Assembly: GCF_015471405.1 (NCBI RefSeq)
Contig: NZ_BLVZ01000009.1
Coordinates: 1-64,000, forward strand
Direction of reading: 5' to 3'
DNA from: Pseudomonas cichorii
Lineage (GTDB): Bacteria; Pseudomonadota; Gammaproteobacteria; Pseudomonadales; Pseudomonadaceae
Length of the DNA: 64,000 nt
In this document: piece after piece, positions 19,477 to 28,129 of the stretch
Position numbering within the stretch: the stretch's first letter is position 1
Layout: each line of letters opens with the position of its first letter
Notes under the pieces: model-generated
The model's database searches: none
Told to the model about the DNA's origin: nothing
Seen by the model: only the letters and a program-made list of their open reading frames with translations
Translations under genes and position numbers: made by a program

Positions 19477-19725
19477 ATGCACGATCCCTTTGAAGAATCT
19501 TTGCGAGACATGCTCAAATCGTCATCCTCCAGCCGGGATGATGACGCTTGTCTTGGCCGTGTCCTGAAAACCGCCAACCGTCAGGTGGGTGCCGGTGTAC
19601 TGTTCGGGCTGCTTGGCCGCTGGTGCCAGACGATGATGATTGCCCTCAATAACGGTTCTGCGCACGTTTCACCTGTTTCCCGTCGCACACAACCTACTGC
19701 TCGCCCTGTCGATAAGGCTGATTGA
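19477..19725 (+). CDS. crfX: Small conserved protein CrfX
   Basis: 82 residues. ATG 19477 (MHDPFEESLRDMLKSS) has GAGG at a 6-nt spacing. The N-terminal half is acidic and polar, a central stretch (VGAGVLFGLLGRWCQTMMIALNNG) is mildly hydrophobic, and the tail is basic and Thr/Pro-rich. It has no known domain. It is the small gene between cmaX and cmpX in the Pseudomonas sigX locus. cmpX starts 2 nt after its stop. Confidence 0.8.
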   Translation: MHDPFEESLRDMLKSSSSSRDDDACLGRVLKTANRQVGAGVLFGLLGRWCQTMMIALNNGSAHVSPVSRRTQPTARPVDKAD

Positions 19726-19727
19726 AC

Positions 19728-20552
19728 ATGGAATTGGATCTCTGGACCCAGAGTCTGGTTGCTGCAATGACTGCATTGTGGACCAAAGTTGCAAACTTCA
19801 TCCCCAACCTGTTCGGCGCCCTTGTGGTGGTGCTGCTGGGCTTCGTGGTCGCAAAGCTGCTCGACGCCCTGTTATCGAAATTGCTGGCCAAGCTCGGGCT
19901 CGATCGTCTCATGGGCGGCACCGGGCTGACCAAGCTGATCAGCCGTGCCGGCGTGAAAGTGCCGATCTCCACCTTGATCGGCAAGATCGTCTACTGGTTC
20001 GTCCTGCTGATTTTCCTGGTTTCCGCGGCTGAATCTCTTGGCCTGCAACGTGTCTCGTCGACGCTGGACATGCTGGCGTTGTACCTGCCCAAGGTCTTTG
20101 GTGCTGCGCTGGTGCTGCTTGTCGGTGTGCTGCTTGCGCAACTGGTCAACGGGCTGGTGCGTGGCGCTGCCGAGGGTGTGGGTGTCGATTATGCGCCGGG
20201 CCTTGGGCGAATCGCTCAGGGGCTGGTCATCATCATCAGTATTTCCGTTGCGATCAGCCAGCTTGAGGTCAAGACAGACCTGCTCAACCACGTCATCGTG
20301 ATCGGCCTTCTGACCGTTGGTCTGGCTGTCGCGCTGGCATTGGGTCTGGGGAGTCGTGAAATAGCCAGCCAGATTCTGGCCGGCATTTATGTTCGAGAGC
20401 TTTATCAGGTCGGCCAGCATTTGCAGGTTGGCGAGGTAGAGGGGCAAATCGAGGAAATCGGTACGGTCAAGACTACACTGCTGACAGACGAGGGGGAGTT
20501 GGTGTCGTTTTCCAACAAAATTCTTCTCGAACAGAGAGTAAGCAGCCGTTAA
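19728..20552 (+). CDS. cmpX: Mechanosensitive-channel-like membrane protein CmpX
   Basis: 274 residues with repeated hydrophobic helices and the conserved TM-helix repeat (FIPNLFGALVVVLLGFVVAKLLDALLSKLLAKLGLDRL). The C terminus has a short beta region like that of small-conductance channels (VGQHLQVGEVEGQIEEIGTVKTTLL). ATG 19728 is chosen; the TTG at 19722 overlaps the crfX stop. CmpX is an inner-membrane protein linked to cell-envelope homeostasis and SigX activity in P. aeruginosa. Confidence 0.9.
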   Translation: MELDLWTQSLVAAMTALWTKVANFIPNLFGALVVVLLGFVVAKLLDALLSKLLAKLGLDRLMGGTGLTKLISRAGVKVPISTLIGKIVYWFVLLIFLVSAAESLGLQRVSSTLDMLALYLPKVFGAALVLLVGVLLAQLVNGLVRGAAEGVGVDYAPGLGRIAQGLVIIISISVAISQLEVKTDLLNHVIVIGLLTVGLAVALALGLGSREIASQILAGIYVRELYQVGQHLQVGEVEGQIEEIGTVKTTLLTDEGELVSFSNKILLEQRVSSR

Positions 20553-20638
20553 GCGGGGAATCTGCTAATCTATGCCGCCACAATTTGCCGGAATCTGGGC
20601 AGTGGCTGACATTGACCTGACTGTCGGCACGACTCGTT

Positions 20639-21229
20639 TTGAATAAACCCTTACCGCTTTCGACGCGCTACGACCCCCGCGAGCTCTCAGACGAGGAGCT
20701 GGTCGCGCGCGCCCACGTCGAGCTTTTTCACGTGACGCGGGCCTACGAAGAGTTGATGCGACGTTACCAGAGAACACTTTTTAACGTCTGTGCACGTTAT
20801 TTAGGGAACGATCGCGATGCTGATGATGTCTGTCAGGAAGTGATGCTTAAGGTCTTGTATGGATTGAAGAATTTCGAAGGTAAATCGAAATTCAAAACCT
20901 GGCTTTACAGCATCACCTACAACGAGTGCATAACTCAGTACAGAAAGGAACGGCGTAAGCGTCGCTTGATGGACGCTTTGAGTCTGGACCCGCTTGAGGA
21001 GGCGTCTGAAGAGAAGACGCCCAAACCTGAAGAAAGGGGCGGTCTCGATCGCTGGCTTGTGCATGTGAACCCGATCGATCGGGAGATCCTGGTGCTGCGA
21101 TTTGTCGCAGAGCTGGAATTTCAGGAGATCGCAGACATAATGCACATGGGCTTAAGCGCAACGAAAATGCGCTATAAGCGGGCATTGGATAAATTACGTG
21201 AGAAATTTGCGGGCATCACCGAAACTTAA
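20639..21229 (+). CDS. sigX: ECF sigma factor SigX
   Basis: 196 residues. Region 2 reads YQRTLFNVCARYLGNDRDADDVCQEVMLKVLYGL and region 4 reads LELEFQ-type ELEFQEIADIMHMGLSATKMRYKRALDKLREKF. The start is TTG at 20639, giving the conserved N terminus MNKPLPLSTRYDPRELSDEELVARAH. The rare start codon and weak ribosome-binding site suggest low translation. SigX drives oprF and lipid/envelope genes. No anti-sigma gene is adjacent; CmpX and CrfX are the neighbours upstream. Confidence 0.96.
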   Translation: MNKPLPLSTRYDPRELSDEELVARAHVELFHVTRAYEELMRRYQRTLFNVCARYLGNDRDADDVCQEVMLKVLYGLKNFEGKSKFKTWLYSITYNECITQYRKERRKRRLMDALSLDPLEEASEEKTPKPEERGGLDRWLVHVNPIDREILVLRFVAELEFQEIADIMHMGLSATKMRYKRALDKLREKFAGITET

Positions 21230-21285
21230 CTCGGAGCAATTATCTCTAACGAACTGGCAGGGTCTGCTAGACTTGCCGACGAATT

Positions 21286-21303
21286 GCCCCGGTTACAAGG
21301 GGC
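21286..21303 (+). other. Small hairpin in the sigX-oprF gap
   Basis: GCCCC/GGGGC with an 8-nt loop, 33 nt upstream of oprF and without a real T tract. It may reduce read-through from sigX or shape the oprF leader. Confidence 0.4.
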
Positions 21304-21335
21304 TGCTTTACAATCACCAGATGGGGATTTAACGG

Positions 21336-22373
21336 ATGAAACTGAAAAACACCTTGGGCTTGGCCATTGGTACTATCGTTGCCGCGACTTCGTTCGGCGT
21401 GCTGGCACAAGGCCAAGGCGCAGTCGAGATCGAGGGCTTCGCCAAGAAACAATATTTCGACAGCTCCCGTGACTTCAAAAACGACGGCAACCTGTTCGGC
21501 GGTTCGATCGGTTACTTCCTGACTGACGACGTTGAACTGCGTCTGGGCTACGACGAAGTCCACAACGCTCGTGGCAATGATGGCAAGAACATCAAGGGCT
21601 CCAACACTGCCCTGGACGCTCTGTACCACTTCAACGCTCCAGGCGACACACTGCGTCCATACGTGTCTGCAGGTTTCTCCGATCAGAGCATCGGTCAGAC
21701 TGGCCGTGGCGGTCGTAACGGTTCCACCTTCGCCAACATCGGCGGCGGTGCCAAGCTGTACTTCACCGAAAACTTCTATGCTCGTGCTGGCGTTGAAGCT
21801 CAGTACAACATCGACCAGGGCGAGACCGAGTGGGCTCCTAGCGTCGGTATCGGCGTAAACTTCGGTGGCGGCAGCAAGAAAACCGAAGCAGCTCCAGTTG
21901 CTCCGGTTGCTGAAGTCTGCTCCGACAGCGACAACGACGGCGTGTGCGACAACGTCGACAAGTGCCCGAACACCCCAGCCAACGTAACTGTTGACGCTGA
22001 TGGCTGCCCGGCAGTTGCTGAAGTTGTTCGTGTTGAGCTGGACGTCAAGTTCGACTTCGACAAAGCTGTGGTCAAGCCTAACAGCTACGGCGACATCAAG
22101 AACCTCGCTGACTTCATGCAGCAATACCCACAAACCACCACCACTGTTGAAGGTCACACTGACTCCGTCGGTCCTGATGCTTACAACCAGAAACTGTCCG
22201 AGCGTCGCGCAAGCGCCGTTAAACAAGTTCTGGTCAACCAGTACGGTGTTGGCGCTAACCGCGTAAACTCGGTTGGTTACGGCGAAACCCGTCCAGTTGC
22301 TGACAACGCAACTGAAGCTGGCCGTGCAGTAAACCGTCGCGTAGAAGCAGAAGTTGAAGCACAAGCTAAGTAA
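21336..22373 (+). CDS. oprF: Major outer-membrane porin OprF
   Basis: 345 residues. Signal peptide is residues 1 to about 24 (ends SFGVLA). An N-terminal eight-stranded beta-barrel follows (about 25-180). A linker carries four cysteines and a calcium-binding-like TSP3 motif (SDNDGVCDNVDKCP). The C-terminal OmpA-like peptidoglycan-binding domain (about 225-345) has TVEGHTDSVGPDAYNQKLSERRA. The protein anchors the outer membrane to peptidoglycan and forms a slow general porin. Codon use is strongly biased, as for a very abundant protein. It lies directly downstream of sigX. Confidence 0.98.
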   Translation: MKLKNTLGLAIGTIVAATSFGVLAQGQGAVEIEGFAKKQYFDSSRDFKNDGNLFGGSIGYFLTDDVELRLGYDEVHNARGNDGKNIKGSNTALDALYHFNAPGDTLRPYVSAGFSDQSIGQTGRGGRNGSTFANIGGGAKLYFTENFYARAGVEAQYNIDQGETEWAPSVGIGVNFGGGSKKTEAAPVAPVAEVCSDSDNDGVCDNVDKCPNTPANVTVDADGCPAVAEVVRVELDVKFDFDKAVVKPNSYGDIKNLADFMQQYPQTTTTVEGHTDSVGPDAYNQKLSERRASAVKQVLVNQYGVGANRVNSVGYGETRPVADNATEAGRAVNRRVEAEVEAQAK

Positions 22374-22390
22374 TTAGCCTGCTTTAATGA

Positions 22391-22418
22391 AAAGCCCGGC
22401 TCAGGCCGGGCTTTTCTT
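22391..22418 (+). terminator. Bidirectional terminator between oprF and nasA
   Basis: Stem AAAGCCCGGC / GCCGGGCTTT with a TCAG loop and T runs on both strands. It ends oprF and, on the minus strand, the nas operon. Confidence 0.92.
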
Positions 22419-22443
22419 TGCGTGCGATTCGGTAAATCGATGC

Positions 22444-25158
22444 TTAATCAGCCAGCACCACCGCGCTGATCAACCTTTTTATTTCCGGTACACAGGAACC
22501 GCACTGGGTTCCGCAGCCCAGTTTTGTTTTCAACTGATTCAAGTCCAGGCCATTGTCGATTTCCTTCATGATTGCACTCTGGCTGACGTTCTTGCAGTTG
22601 CAGAGAATCTTGTCGCGGGCCAGAGAGGCATTCTTGCCTGGCTCAGTGCTGATGGGGGCCAGCATCCAGCGACGCAACTGCTCGTCCACCTGACCTTGCA
22701 GCCATAGACTCTGTAGCCAGTGCTGAGCCAGGGTTTCTCCGGCCAGGCGCAAGGCGATGATGCGGCCGTTGTCGAGACGAATGCGTTTACCGATAGAGCG
22801 CTTGGGGTCGTCATAGGCCATTACTGCCCCTTCATCCAGCCCCAACAGATGATCGATGGTTTCCAGCAGCGAGTGCTCGGGTGCTACGTCATTGGCTGCC
22901 CGTATCACAAGGGCAGGGCGTTCGCGGCCGATCAATCCCAGGCTGACATAGGCAAATGCTTCACACAGCGGGCGCAGCGCTGTCAGGTGGCTTTGAACGT
23001 CGCCTTCGATCAGCGCGAAGAATTGCCAGGGCAGGTGGGCTTTTTCAATCCGCACCCCCGAGTGTTTGAGTTCCGGTTGTTTGGACAGAGGGTCGAAGGC
23101 GGGTTGGGTCAGCACATTGACGCCGCCCTTGAGAAAACGATCGCCCCAGTGCATCGGCAGGAATGCCTGGCCTGGGCGAACAGCATCATCGCTGCTGACG
23201 GGCACGACCAGATCGCCGCGGCGGCTTTTCAAATGGACCAGGTCGCCTGGCTGCAACCGGTAACGGTCCATTTCCTCCGGGTGCAACCCCAACACTGCCT
23301 CGCTGGCGTGACCAAACAAGCGTGCCGCCGTACCCGTGCGGCTCATGCCGTGCCATTGATCGCGCAATCGCCCGGTATTGAGTGTCAGCGGATAGCGCGC
23401 ATCGCGCAGCTCTTTGGCGGCGACATAGGCATCGCAGACGAACTGTGCCCGCCCCGAAGCCGTCGGGAATACGCCATCGCTGTACAAGCGAGTGGTGCCT
23501 GTGCGGGCTCCCTGAGGAAAAGGCCATTGCTGCGGGCCGCAGCGGTCGATGAGGTCGCGGTCGATACCGGACATGTCCAGATCACGGCCTTGAGTCAGGA
23601 CTTTATATTCATCAAATAGCTGCCGTGGACTGGTGAAGTCGAAGAGGGCTGGCATATCGGGGCGCAGCCTGCGCTCCAGACGTTGCGCGAAATCCACGGT
23701 AATCGCCCAGTCGGGACGTGCCTGACCCGGAGCGGGAATGGCCTTGCGTACGTTGGAGATGCGTCGCTCGGAGTTGGTGACCGTGCCTTCCTTTTCACCC
23801 CAACTGGCGGCGGGCAGCAGCAGGTCGGCGAAGCGTGCGGTTTCGGTGGTCTGGAAGGCTTCCTGCAAGACAACGAACGGGCATGTGCTCAGTGCCTGTT
23901 TGACCTTTTGCTGATCAGGCAGCGATTGGGCCGGGTTGGTGCAGGCGATCCATAACGCTTTGATCTTGCCGGACTGCAACTGCTCGAACAGTTCGATGGC
24001 GGGCAGGCCGGTGGTTGCCGGTAGCGTGTCGACACCCCAATATTCGGCGACTTCGGCACGATGCTGGGGATTACCTGCTTCACGATGGCCTGGCAGCAGA
24101 TTGGACAGGCTGCCGGTTTCGCGGCCACCCATCGCATTGGGCTGGCCGGTAAGAGAGAAGGGGCCTGCGCCGGGTCGGCCGATCTGGCCGGTGGCCAGAT
24201 GCAGGTTGATCAGGGCGCTGTTCTTGGCGCTCCCGGCCGTGGACTGGTTCAGGCCCATGCACCAGAGCGATAGAAAGCTGGGAGCCTGGCCAATCCATCG
24301 GGCGCAGGTTTGCAGTTGCTCGACCGCAATGCCGCAGGTGTGTGCGACGTATTGTGGTGTGTAGTCGCGCACCAGGTTTTTCAGGTCTGCATAACCTTGG
24401 GTGTGCGCGTCGATGAAGTCGTCATCAACCAGGCCTTCCCATATCAGCAAATGCAGAATGCCGTGAAACAACGCCACGTCCGTTCCCGGCAGGATTGCCA
24501 GGTGCAGGTCCGCCAGCTCGCAGGTGTCTGTGCGCCTGGGGTCGATCACGATGATTTTCATCTCGGGTCGACGGCTTCTGGCTTCTTCCAGACGACGAAA
24601 CAGGATGGGGTGAGCGTAAGCCATGTTGCTGCCGACGATCATCATGCAATCGCTCAGCTCGATGTCTTCATAGCCGCACGGTGGCGCGTCGGCGCCCAGA
24701 CTGCGCTTGTAGCCAACCACTGCCGAAGACATGCACAGCCGGGAGTTGCTGTCGATGTTGTTGGTGCCCACCAGTGCCCGGGCCAGCTTGTTGAAGGCGT
24801 AGTAATCCTCGGTCAGCAATTGCCCCGAGATATAGAACGCTACGCTGTCGGGGCCGTGTTCCTTGATGGTGTCGGCAAAGATATTGGCGGCATGTTCCAG
24901 CGCGGTGTTCCAGTCGGTGACGCTGCGTGCCAGGTCTTTGCTCAGGCGCAGTTGCGGGTCGAGCGCTCGCGCCGACAGGTCGCCAGTCAGGTGCAGGCTT
25001 GAGCCTTTGCTGCACAGCTTGCCGAAGTTGGCCGGGTGCTGTGGGTCGCCACTGACGCCGAGAATGTTCTGTCCGTCATGTTCGATCAGGACGCCGCAGC
25101 CAACGCCGCAGTAGCAGCAGGTCGAGGCGGTGATTTGAGTGGTCGAGGGCTCGGTCAT
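22444..25158 (-). CDS. nasA: Assimilatory nitrate reductase catalytic subunit
   Basis: About 904 residues. The N-terminal [4Fe-4S] cysteines are in CCYCGVGCGVLIEHDG...GKLCSKG. A molybdopterin oxidoreductase core and MGD-binding C domain follow (LTLNTGRLRDQWHGMSRTG). A C-terminal BFD-like [2Fe-2S] domain reads ILCNCKNVSQSAI...GCGTQCGSCVPEIK. It reduces nitrate to nitrite in the cytosol. I take ATG 25158 (MTEPSTTQ), whose ATGA overlaps the upstream stop; ATG 25164, closer to GAGG, is equally possible. It is coupled to the FAD protein upstream. In P. aeruginosa cobA stands between oprF and nasA; it is absent here. Confidence 0.95.
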   Translation of the reverse strand: MTEPSTTQITASTCCYCGVGCGVLIEHDGQNILGVSGDPQHPANFGKLCSKGSSLHLTGDLSARALDPQLRLSKDLARSVTDWNTALEHAANIFADTIKEHGPDSVAFYISGQLLTEDYYAFNKLARALVGTNNIDSNSRLCMSSAVVGYKRSLGADAPPCGYEDIELSDCMMIVGSNMAYAHPILFRRLEEARSRRPEMKIIVIDPRRTDTCELADLHLAILPGTDVALFHGILHLLIWEGLVDDDFIDAHTQGYADLKNLVRDYTPQYVAHTCGIAVEQLQTCARWIGQAPSFLSLWCMGLNQSTAGSAKNSALINLHLATGQIGRPGAGPFSLTGQPNAMGGRETGSLSNLLPGHREAGNPQHRAEVAEYWGVDTLPATTGLPAIELFEQLQSGKIKALWIACTNPAQSLPDQQKVKQALSTCPFVVLQEAFQTTETARFADLLLPAASWGEKEGTVTNSERRISNVRKAIPAPGQARPDWAITVDFAQRLERRLRPDMPALFDFTSPRQLFDEYKVLTQGRDLDMSGIDRDLIDRCGPQQWPFPQGARTGTTRLYSDGVFPTASGRAQFVCDAYVAAKELRDARYPLTLNTGRLRDQWHGMSRTGTAARLFGHASEAVLGLHPEEMDRYRLQPGDLVHLKSRRGDLVVPVSSDDAVRPGQAFLPMHWGDRFLKGGVNVLTQPAFDPLSKQPELKHSGVRIEKAHLPWQFFALIEGDVQSHLTALRPLCEAFAYVSLGLIGRERPALVIRAANDVAPEHSLLETIDHLLGLDEGAVMAYDDPKRSIGKRIRLDNGRIIALRLAGETLAQHWLQSLWLQGQVDEQLRRWMLAPISTEPGKNASLARDKILCNCKNVSQSAIMKEIDNGLDLNQLKTKLGCGTQCGSCVPEIKRLISAVVLAD

Positions 25159-26384
25159 GCGCATGCTGCCTCGCCGGTAGTCTGTTCGCCAAACATCAGG
25201 TGATTGCGAATGGCATCGATCCCTCGGTTTTCCCGGATCTGCTGCAAGTACCAACTGCCGTCGGCGGTGTCGCCATACAGGCAGGCTCCGACCAGTACGT
25301 CATTCTTGATGACCAGTTTTTTGTATATGCCGCCTATAGGGTCCGAAAGAGTGATGCTTTCAGTGCCTTCCCCGCCCAGAAAGTCGCCGGCAGAAAACAG
25401 GTCGATACCGGTGACCTTCAATTTTGTTGACGTGACCGAGCCCGGATAGCGGGCGAAACCCAGTTGTGCGAGATGATTGGCGCAGACTCGGGCTTGCTCG
25501 AACAGCGGCGCGACCAGGCCATAGGCGATGCCGCGATGGCTGACGCATTCGCCGATGGCATAGACCCGTGGGTCGTAGGTTTGCAGGGTGTCGTTGACCA
25601 GAATGCCACGGTCACAGGGCAGGCCTGACTGCGCGGCCAGTTCCATATTGGGGCGAATGCCCGCGGCCATGACCACCAGATCGGCGTCAATCACAGCGCC
25701 GCTTTTGAATTGCACGGCTTGAACCTGACCCTGCTCATCGCCGATAAAGGCTTCGGTCTGTTCATTGAGGCGGAATTTCAGGCCGCGCTGCTCCAGGGCC
25801 GCTTGCAGCATCTGGCCGCTGGTCCTGTCCAGTTGCCGTTCCAGCAGCGATTGGCCGTTGTGGATCACTGTCACATCCATGCCCCGCAACTTGAGGCCGT
25901 TGGCTGCTTCCAGCCCCAGCAGGCCGCCACCGATGACCACGGCGCGGCGGTGGGTGGTTGCAGTATCGATCATCAGTTGCGTATCAGCGATGTCGCGATA
26001 GCCGATTACGCCCTTGAGCGTATTGCCGGGAACCGGCAGCACGAAAGGGCGTGAGCCGGTGGCGATCAGCAGGCGGTCATATCTGGCCTGGGTGCCATCG
26101 TCTGCGATGACGATCCGTTTGGAGCGGTCGATCTTTACCACGCGGCGGTTGAGCAGCAACTGAATGTTGTGCTCTCTGTACCAGCCCAGGTCGTTGAGCA
26201 CGATGTCGTCGAAGGTCTGCTCGCCAGCCAGCACCGGGGAGAGCAGGATCCGGTTGTAATTGGGGTGCGGTTCGGCGCCGAAGACGGTGATCTCGTAAAG
26301 CTCTTCGTTCAGCTTCAACAGTTCTTCAAGGGTGCGGACCCCGGCCATTCCGTTGCCGATCATCACCAGTTTGAGTTTCGCCAT
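25155..26384 (-). CDS. FAD/NAD(P)H oxidoreductase, likely electron donor subunit for NasA (NirB N-terminal/NasC-like)
   Basis: About 409 residues from the ATG at 26384 (MAKLKLVMIGNGMAG), with GGAGG 4 nt upstream; the open frame beyond that runs through the leader terminator and is not coding. Two Rossmann motifs are seen: VMIGNGMAGVRTLEEL near the N terminus and AVVIGGGLLGLEAANGL near residue 150. It corresponds to the N-terminal FAD/NADH half of NirB but lacks the siroheme reductase part. It probably passes electrons from NAD(P)H to NasA, as NasC does in Klebsiella. No nirBD genes are in the window. Confidence 0.85.
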   Translation of the reverse strand: MAKLKLVMIGNGMAGVRTLEELLKLNEELYEITVFGAEPHPNYNRILLSPVLAGEQTFDDIVLNDLGWYREHNIQLLLNRRVVKIDRSKRIVIADDGTQARYDRLLIATGSRPFVLPVPGNTLKGVIGYRDIADTQLMIDTATTHRRAVVIGGGLLGLEAANGLKLRGMDVTVIHNGQSLLERQLDRTSGQMLQAALEQRGLKFRLNEQTEAFIGDEQGQVQAVQFKSGAVIDADLVVMAAGIRPNMELAAQSGLPCDRGILVNDTLQTYDPRVYAIGECVSHRGIAYGLVAPLFEQARVCANHLAQLGFARYPGSVTSTKLKVTGIDLFSAGDFLGGEGTESITLSDPIGGIYKKLVIKNDVLVGACLYGDTADGSWYLQQIRENRGIDAIRNHLMFGEQTTGEAACA

Positions 26385-26434
26385 GTTGCCTCCGAGTGAA
26401 CGACAGGGTCGTGCTCGATAAATTCTGCGCAAAC

Positions 26435-26475
26435 AAAAAAGGCGTCCCGCCAGTTGCCTGACGAGGACGCCTTTG
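26435..26475 (-). terminator. Leader terminator upstream of the nas operon (antitermination target)
   Basis: On the minus strand, stem AAGGCGTCC / GGACGCCTT followed by a T run, about 50 nt before the start of the oxidoreductase gene. A strong terminator between promoter and first gene means the operon needs antitermination. Confidence 0.85.
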
Positions 26476-26480
26476 TCCGG

Positions 26481-26524
26481 TCCCGTTCTTTCGGGAAATG
26501 CAGCCCTCATCGTTGAAGGTTGCA
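26481..26524 (-). promoter_or_regulatory. ANTAR-type two-hairpin RNA motif (NasT target)
   Basis: Two consecutive hairpins precede the terminator. Proximal hairpin 26499-26524: stem TGCAACCTTC/GAGGGCTGCA with one A-C mismatch, hexaloop AACGAT. Distal hairpin 26481-26496: stem TCCCG/CGGGA, hexaloop AAAGAA. Both loops have A at position 1 and G at position 4, the conserved bases of ANTAR targets. NasT-family proteins bind such tandem loops and prevent the downstream terminator from forming. The nasT/nasS genes are not in the window. Confidence 0.85.
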
Positions 26525-26551
26525 GACTTGTGAATTACATGGAGCTGCTCA

Positions 26552-26567
26552 TGCAGCGCTTGTGCCA
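26552..26567 (-). promoter_or_regulatory. Sigma-54 promoter of the nas operon
   Basis: Minus-strand TGGCACAAGCGCTGCA has GG and GC 12 nt apart and one change from the TGGCAC-N5-TTGCW consensus. The predicted start near 26541 lies just before the first ANTAR hairpin. Confidence 0.82.
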
Positions 26568-26607
26568 AGTCGCAAACAACCTGTTTACCGGGCTTCTGGC
26601 GGTCGAA

Positions 26608-26624
26608 CGCACCCGGTTTGTGCA
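26608..26624. promoter_or_regulatory. Candidate NtrC site for the nas operon
   Basis: Minus-strand TGCACAAACCGGGTGCG matches TGCACC-N5-GGTGCA at 10 of 12 fixed positions. It lies about 40 nt upstream of the sigma-54 promoter, on the pyrD side of the shared region. Confidence 0.55.
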
Positions 26625-26762
26625 CTGCCGTGAAGCGTTGCGCACAGATGGAGGGCGCAACTGAGTGGTTTGCCCTGTAAATGCAAGCTTGCCTCGCACC
26701 CGGGCCGGCACATGTCTATAATCGGCGCCCTGAATTCAGCTTCCAACGAGCCTTGCCCGCCC

Positions 26763-27788
26763 ATGTATAACCTGGCCCGCCAGTTACTCTTCAAACTTTC
26801 CCCGGAAACCTCCCACGACCTGTCGCTGGACTTGATCGGCGCCGGTGGCCGGCTGGGGCTCAATGGCCTGCTGAGCAAGGCGCCTGCGCAGTTGCCGGTC
26901 AAGGTCATGGGCCTGGATTTCCCGAACCCTGTAGGTCTGGCGGCCGGGCTGGACAAGAATGGTGCGGCCATCGACGGCTTTGCGCAGCTGGGTTTTGGTT
27001 TTGTCGAGATCGGCACCGTGACGCCACGTCCGCAGCCGGGCAACCCCAAGCCTCGCATTTTCCGTCTGCCCGAAGCCGAAGCGATCATCAACCGCATGGG
27101 CTTCAACAACCTGGGCGTGGATAACCTTGTCTCCCGGGTTCAGGCCGCGAAATACAAGGGCATTCTGGGCATCAACATCGGCAAGAACTTCGATACGCCT
27201 GTCGAGCGCGCTGTCGATGACTACCTGATCTGTCTGGACAAGGTCTACGCCCACGCCAGCTATGTCACCGTCAATGTCAGCTCACCCAATACTCCGGGCC
27301 TGCGCAGCCTGCAGTTTGGCGACTCCCTCAAGCAATTGCTTGAGGCGCTGAGCCTGCGTCAGCAGGAGCTGACGCAATTGCATGGCAAGCGTGTGCCGCT
27401 GGCGATCAAGATCGCGCCAGACATGACCGATGAAGAAACCGTGCTGGTCGCCACGGCCCTGATCGAGTCCGGCATGGATGCGGTCATTGCCACCAACACC
27501 ACGCTCAGCCGTGAAGGTGTCGAAGGCCTGTCCCATGCTGACGAAGCGGGCGGGCTGTCCGGTGCTCCCGTTCGGGAAAAGAGCACGCATACCGTCAAGG
27601 TGCTGGCTGCCGAACTGGCAGGACGCATGCCGATCATTGCTGCCGGTGGCATCACCGAAGGCCGGCACGCAGCCGAGAAGATCGCTGCCGGTGCGAGTCT
27701 GGTGCAGGTGTATTCCGGGTTCATCTACAAGGGGCCGGCGCTTATCCGTCAGTCGGTGGATGCTATTGCGGCCATGCCTCGCGGCTGA
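26763..27788 (+). CDS. pyrD: Dihydroorotate dehydrogenase (quinone), class 2
   Basis: 341 residues from [19 protein letters not shown]. The N-terminal membrane-associating helix of class 2 enzymes is present. FMN/substrate motifs include [31 protein letters not shown] with the catalytic serine, and IAAGGI near the C terminus. It oxidises dihydroorotate to orotate with quinone as acceptor at the inner membrane. It shares an upstream region with the divergent nas operon. A longer open frame to 26670 is not supported. Confidence 0.96.
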   Translation: MYNLARQLLFKLSPETSHDLSLDLIGAGGRLGLNGLLSKAPAQLPVKVMGLDFPNPVGLAAGLDKNGAAIDGFAQLGFGFVEIGTVTPRPQPGNPKPRIFRLPEAEAIINRMGFNNLGVDNLVSRVQAAKYKGILGINIGKNFDTPVERAVDDYLICLDKVYAHASYVTVNVSSPNTPGLRSLQFGDSLKQLLEALSLRQQELTQLHGKRVPLAIKIAPDMTDEETVLVATALIESGMDAVIATNTTLSREGVEGLSHADEAGGLSGAPVREKSTHTVKVLAAELAGRMPIIAAGGITEGRHAAEKIAAGASLVQVYSGFIYKGPALIRQSVDAIAAMPRG

Positions 27789-27797
27789 TTTGCGGCG

Positions 27798-27826
27798 AAA
27801 AAAAGGGGCTCCTCGAAGGAGCCCCT
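27798..27826 (-). terminator. Rho-independent terminator of rmf
   Basis: Minus strand: AGGGGCTCCT / AGGAGCCCCT, 3-nt loop, followed by a T run. It lies 88 nt after the rmf stop. On the plus strand the A tract precedes the stem, so it mainly serves rmf. Confidence 0.85.
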
Positions 27827-27913
27827 GGGCCGTAGCCCGCCGCCCGGATGGGGCGTGCATGGTATTGGGTGTAAAAGTCAGTAGAAAATTTGATGGACTG
27901 GTCGGAGACTACC

Positions 27914-28129
27914 TTATCCGACCGCGTGAAGTTCGTTGAGTCTGTGGATTCCCGCAGTGCCGGTCATACCGTCCCAGTTGTCGCCACGTCCTTCTCGCCA
28001 ACCATTTATCCATGCCTGGCGTACTGACGGTAGAGTAAAAGGGCAAAGCTCACGGGATTTACCAGTAACGCCGTATTGATATCCGCGCAAAAATGCTCTT
28101 TCCAACGGATCACGCTTGAGTCTTCTCAT
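27914..28129 (-). CDS. rmf: Ribosome modulation factor
   Basis: 71 residues, with the characteristic start MRRLKRDPLERAFLRGYQYGVTGKSRELCP and WINGWREGRGDNWDGM. RMF dimerises 70S ribosomes into inactive 100S particles in stationary phase. GAGG stands about 10 nt before the ATG. It is convergent with pyrD and has a long upstream region. Confidence 0.96.
   Translation of the reverse strand: MRRLKRDPLERAFLRGYQYGVTGKSRELCPFTLPSVRQAWINGWREGRGDNWDGMTGTAGIHRLNELHAVG

Noticed and set aside
26385-26510. N-terminal extension of the FAD oxidoreductase
   Set aside because: The extra codons cross the leader terminator and hairpin; GGAGG and the first Rossmann strand fix the start at 26384.
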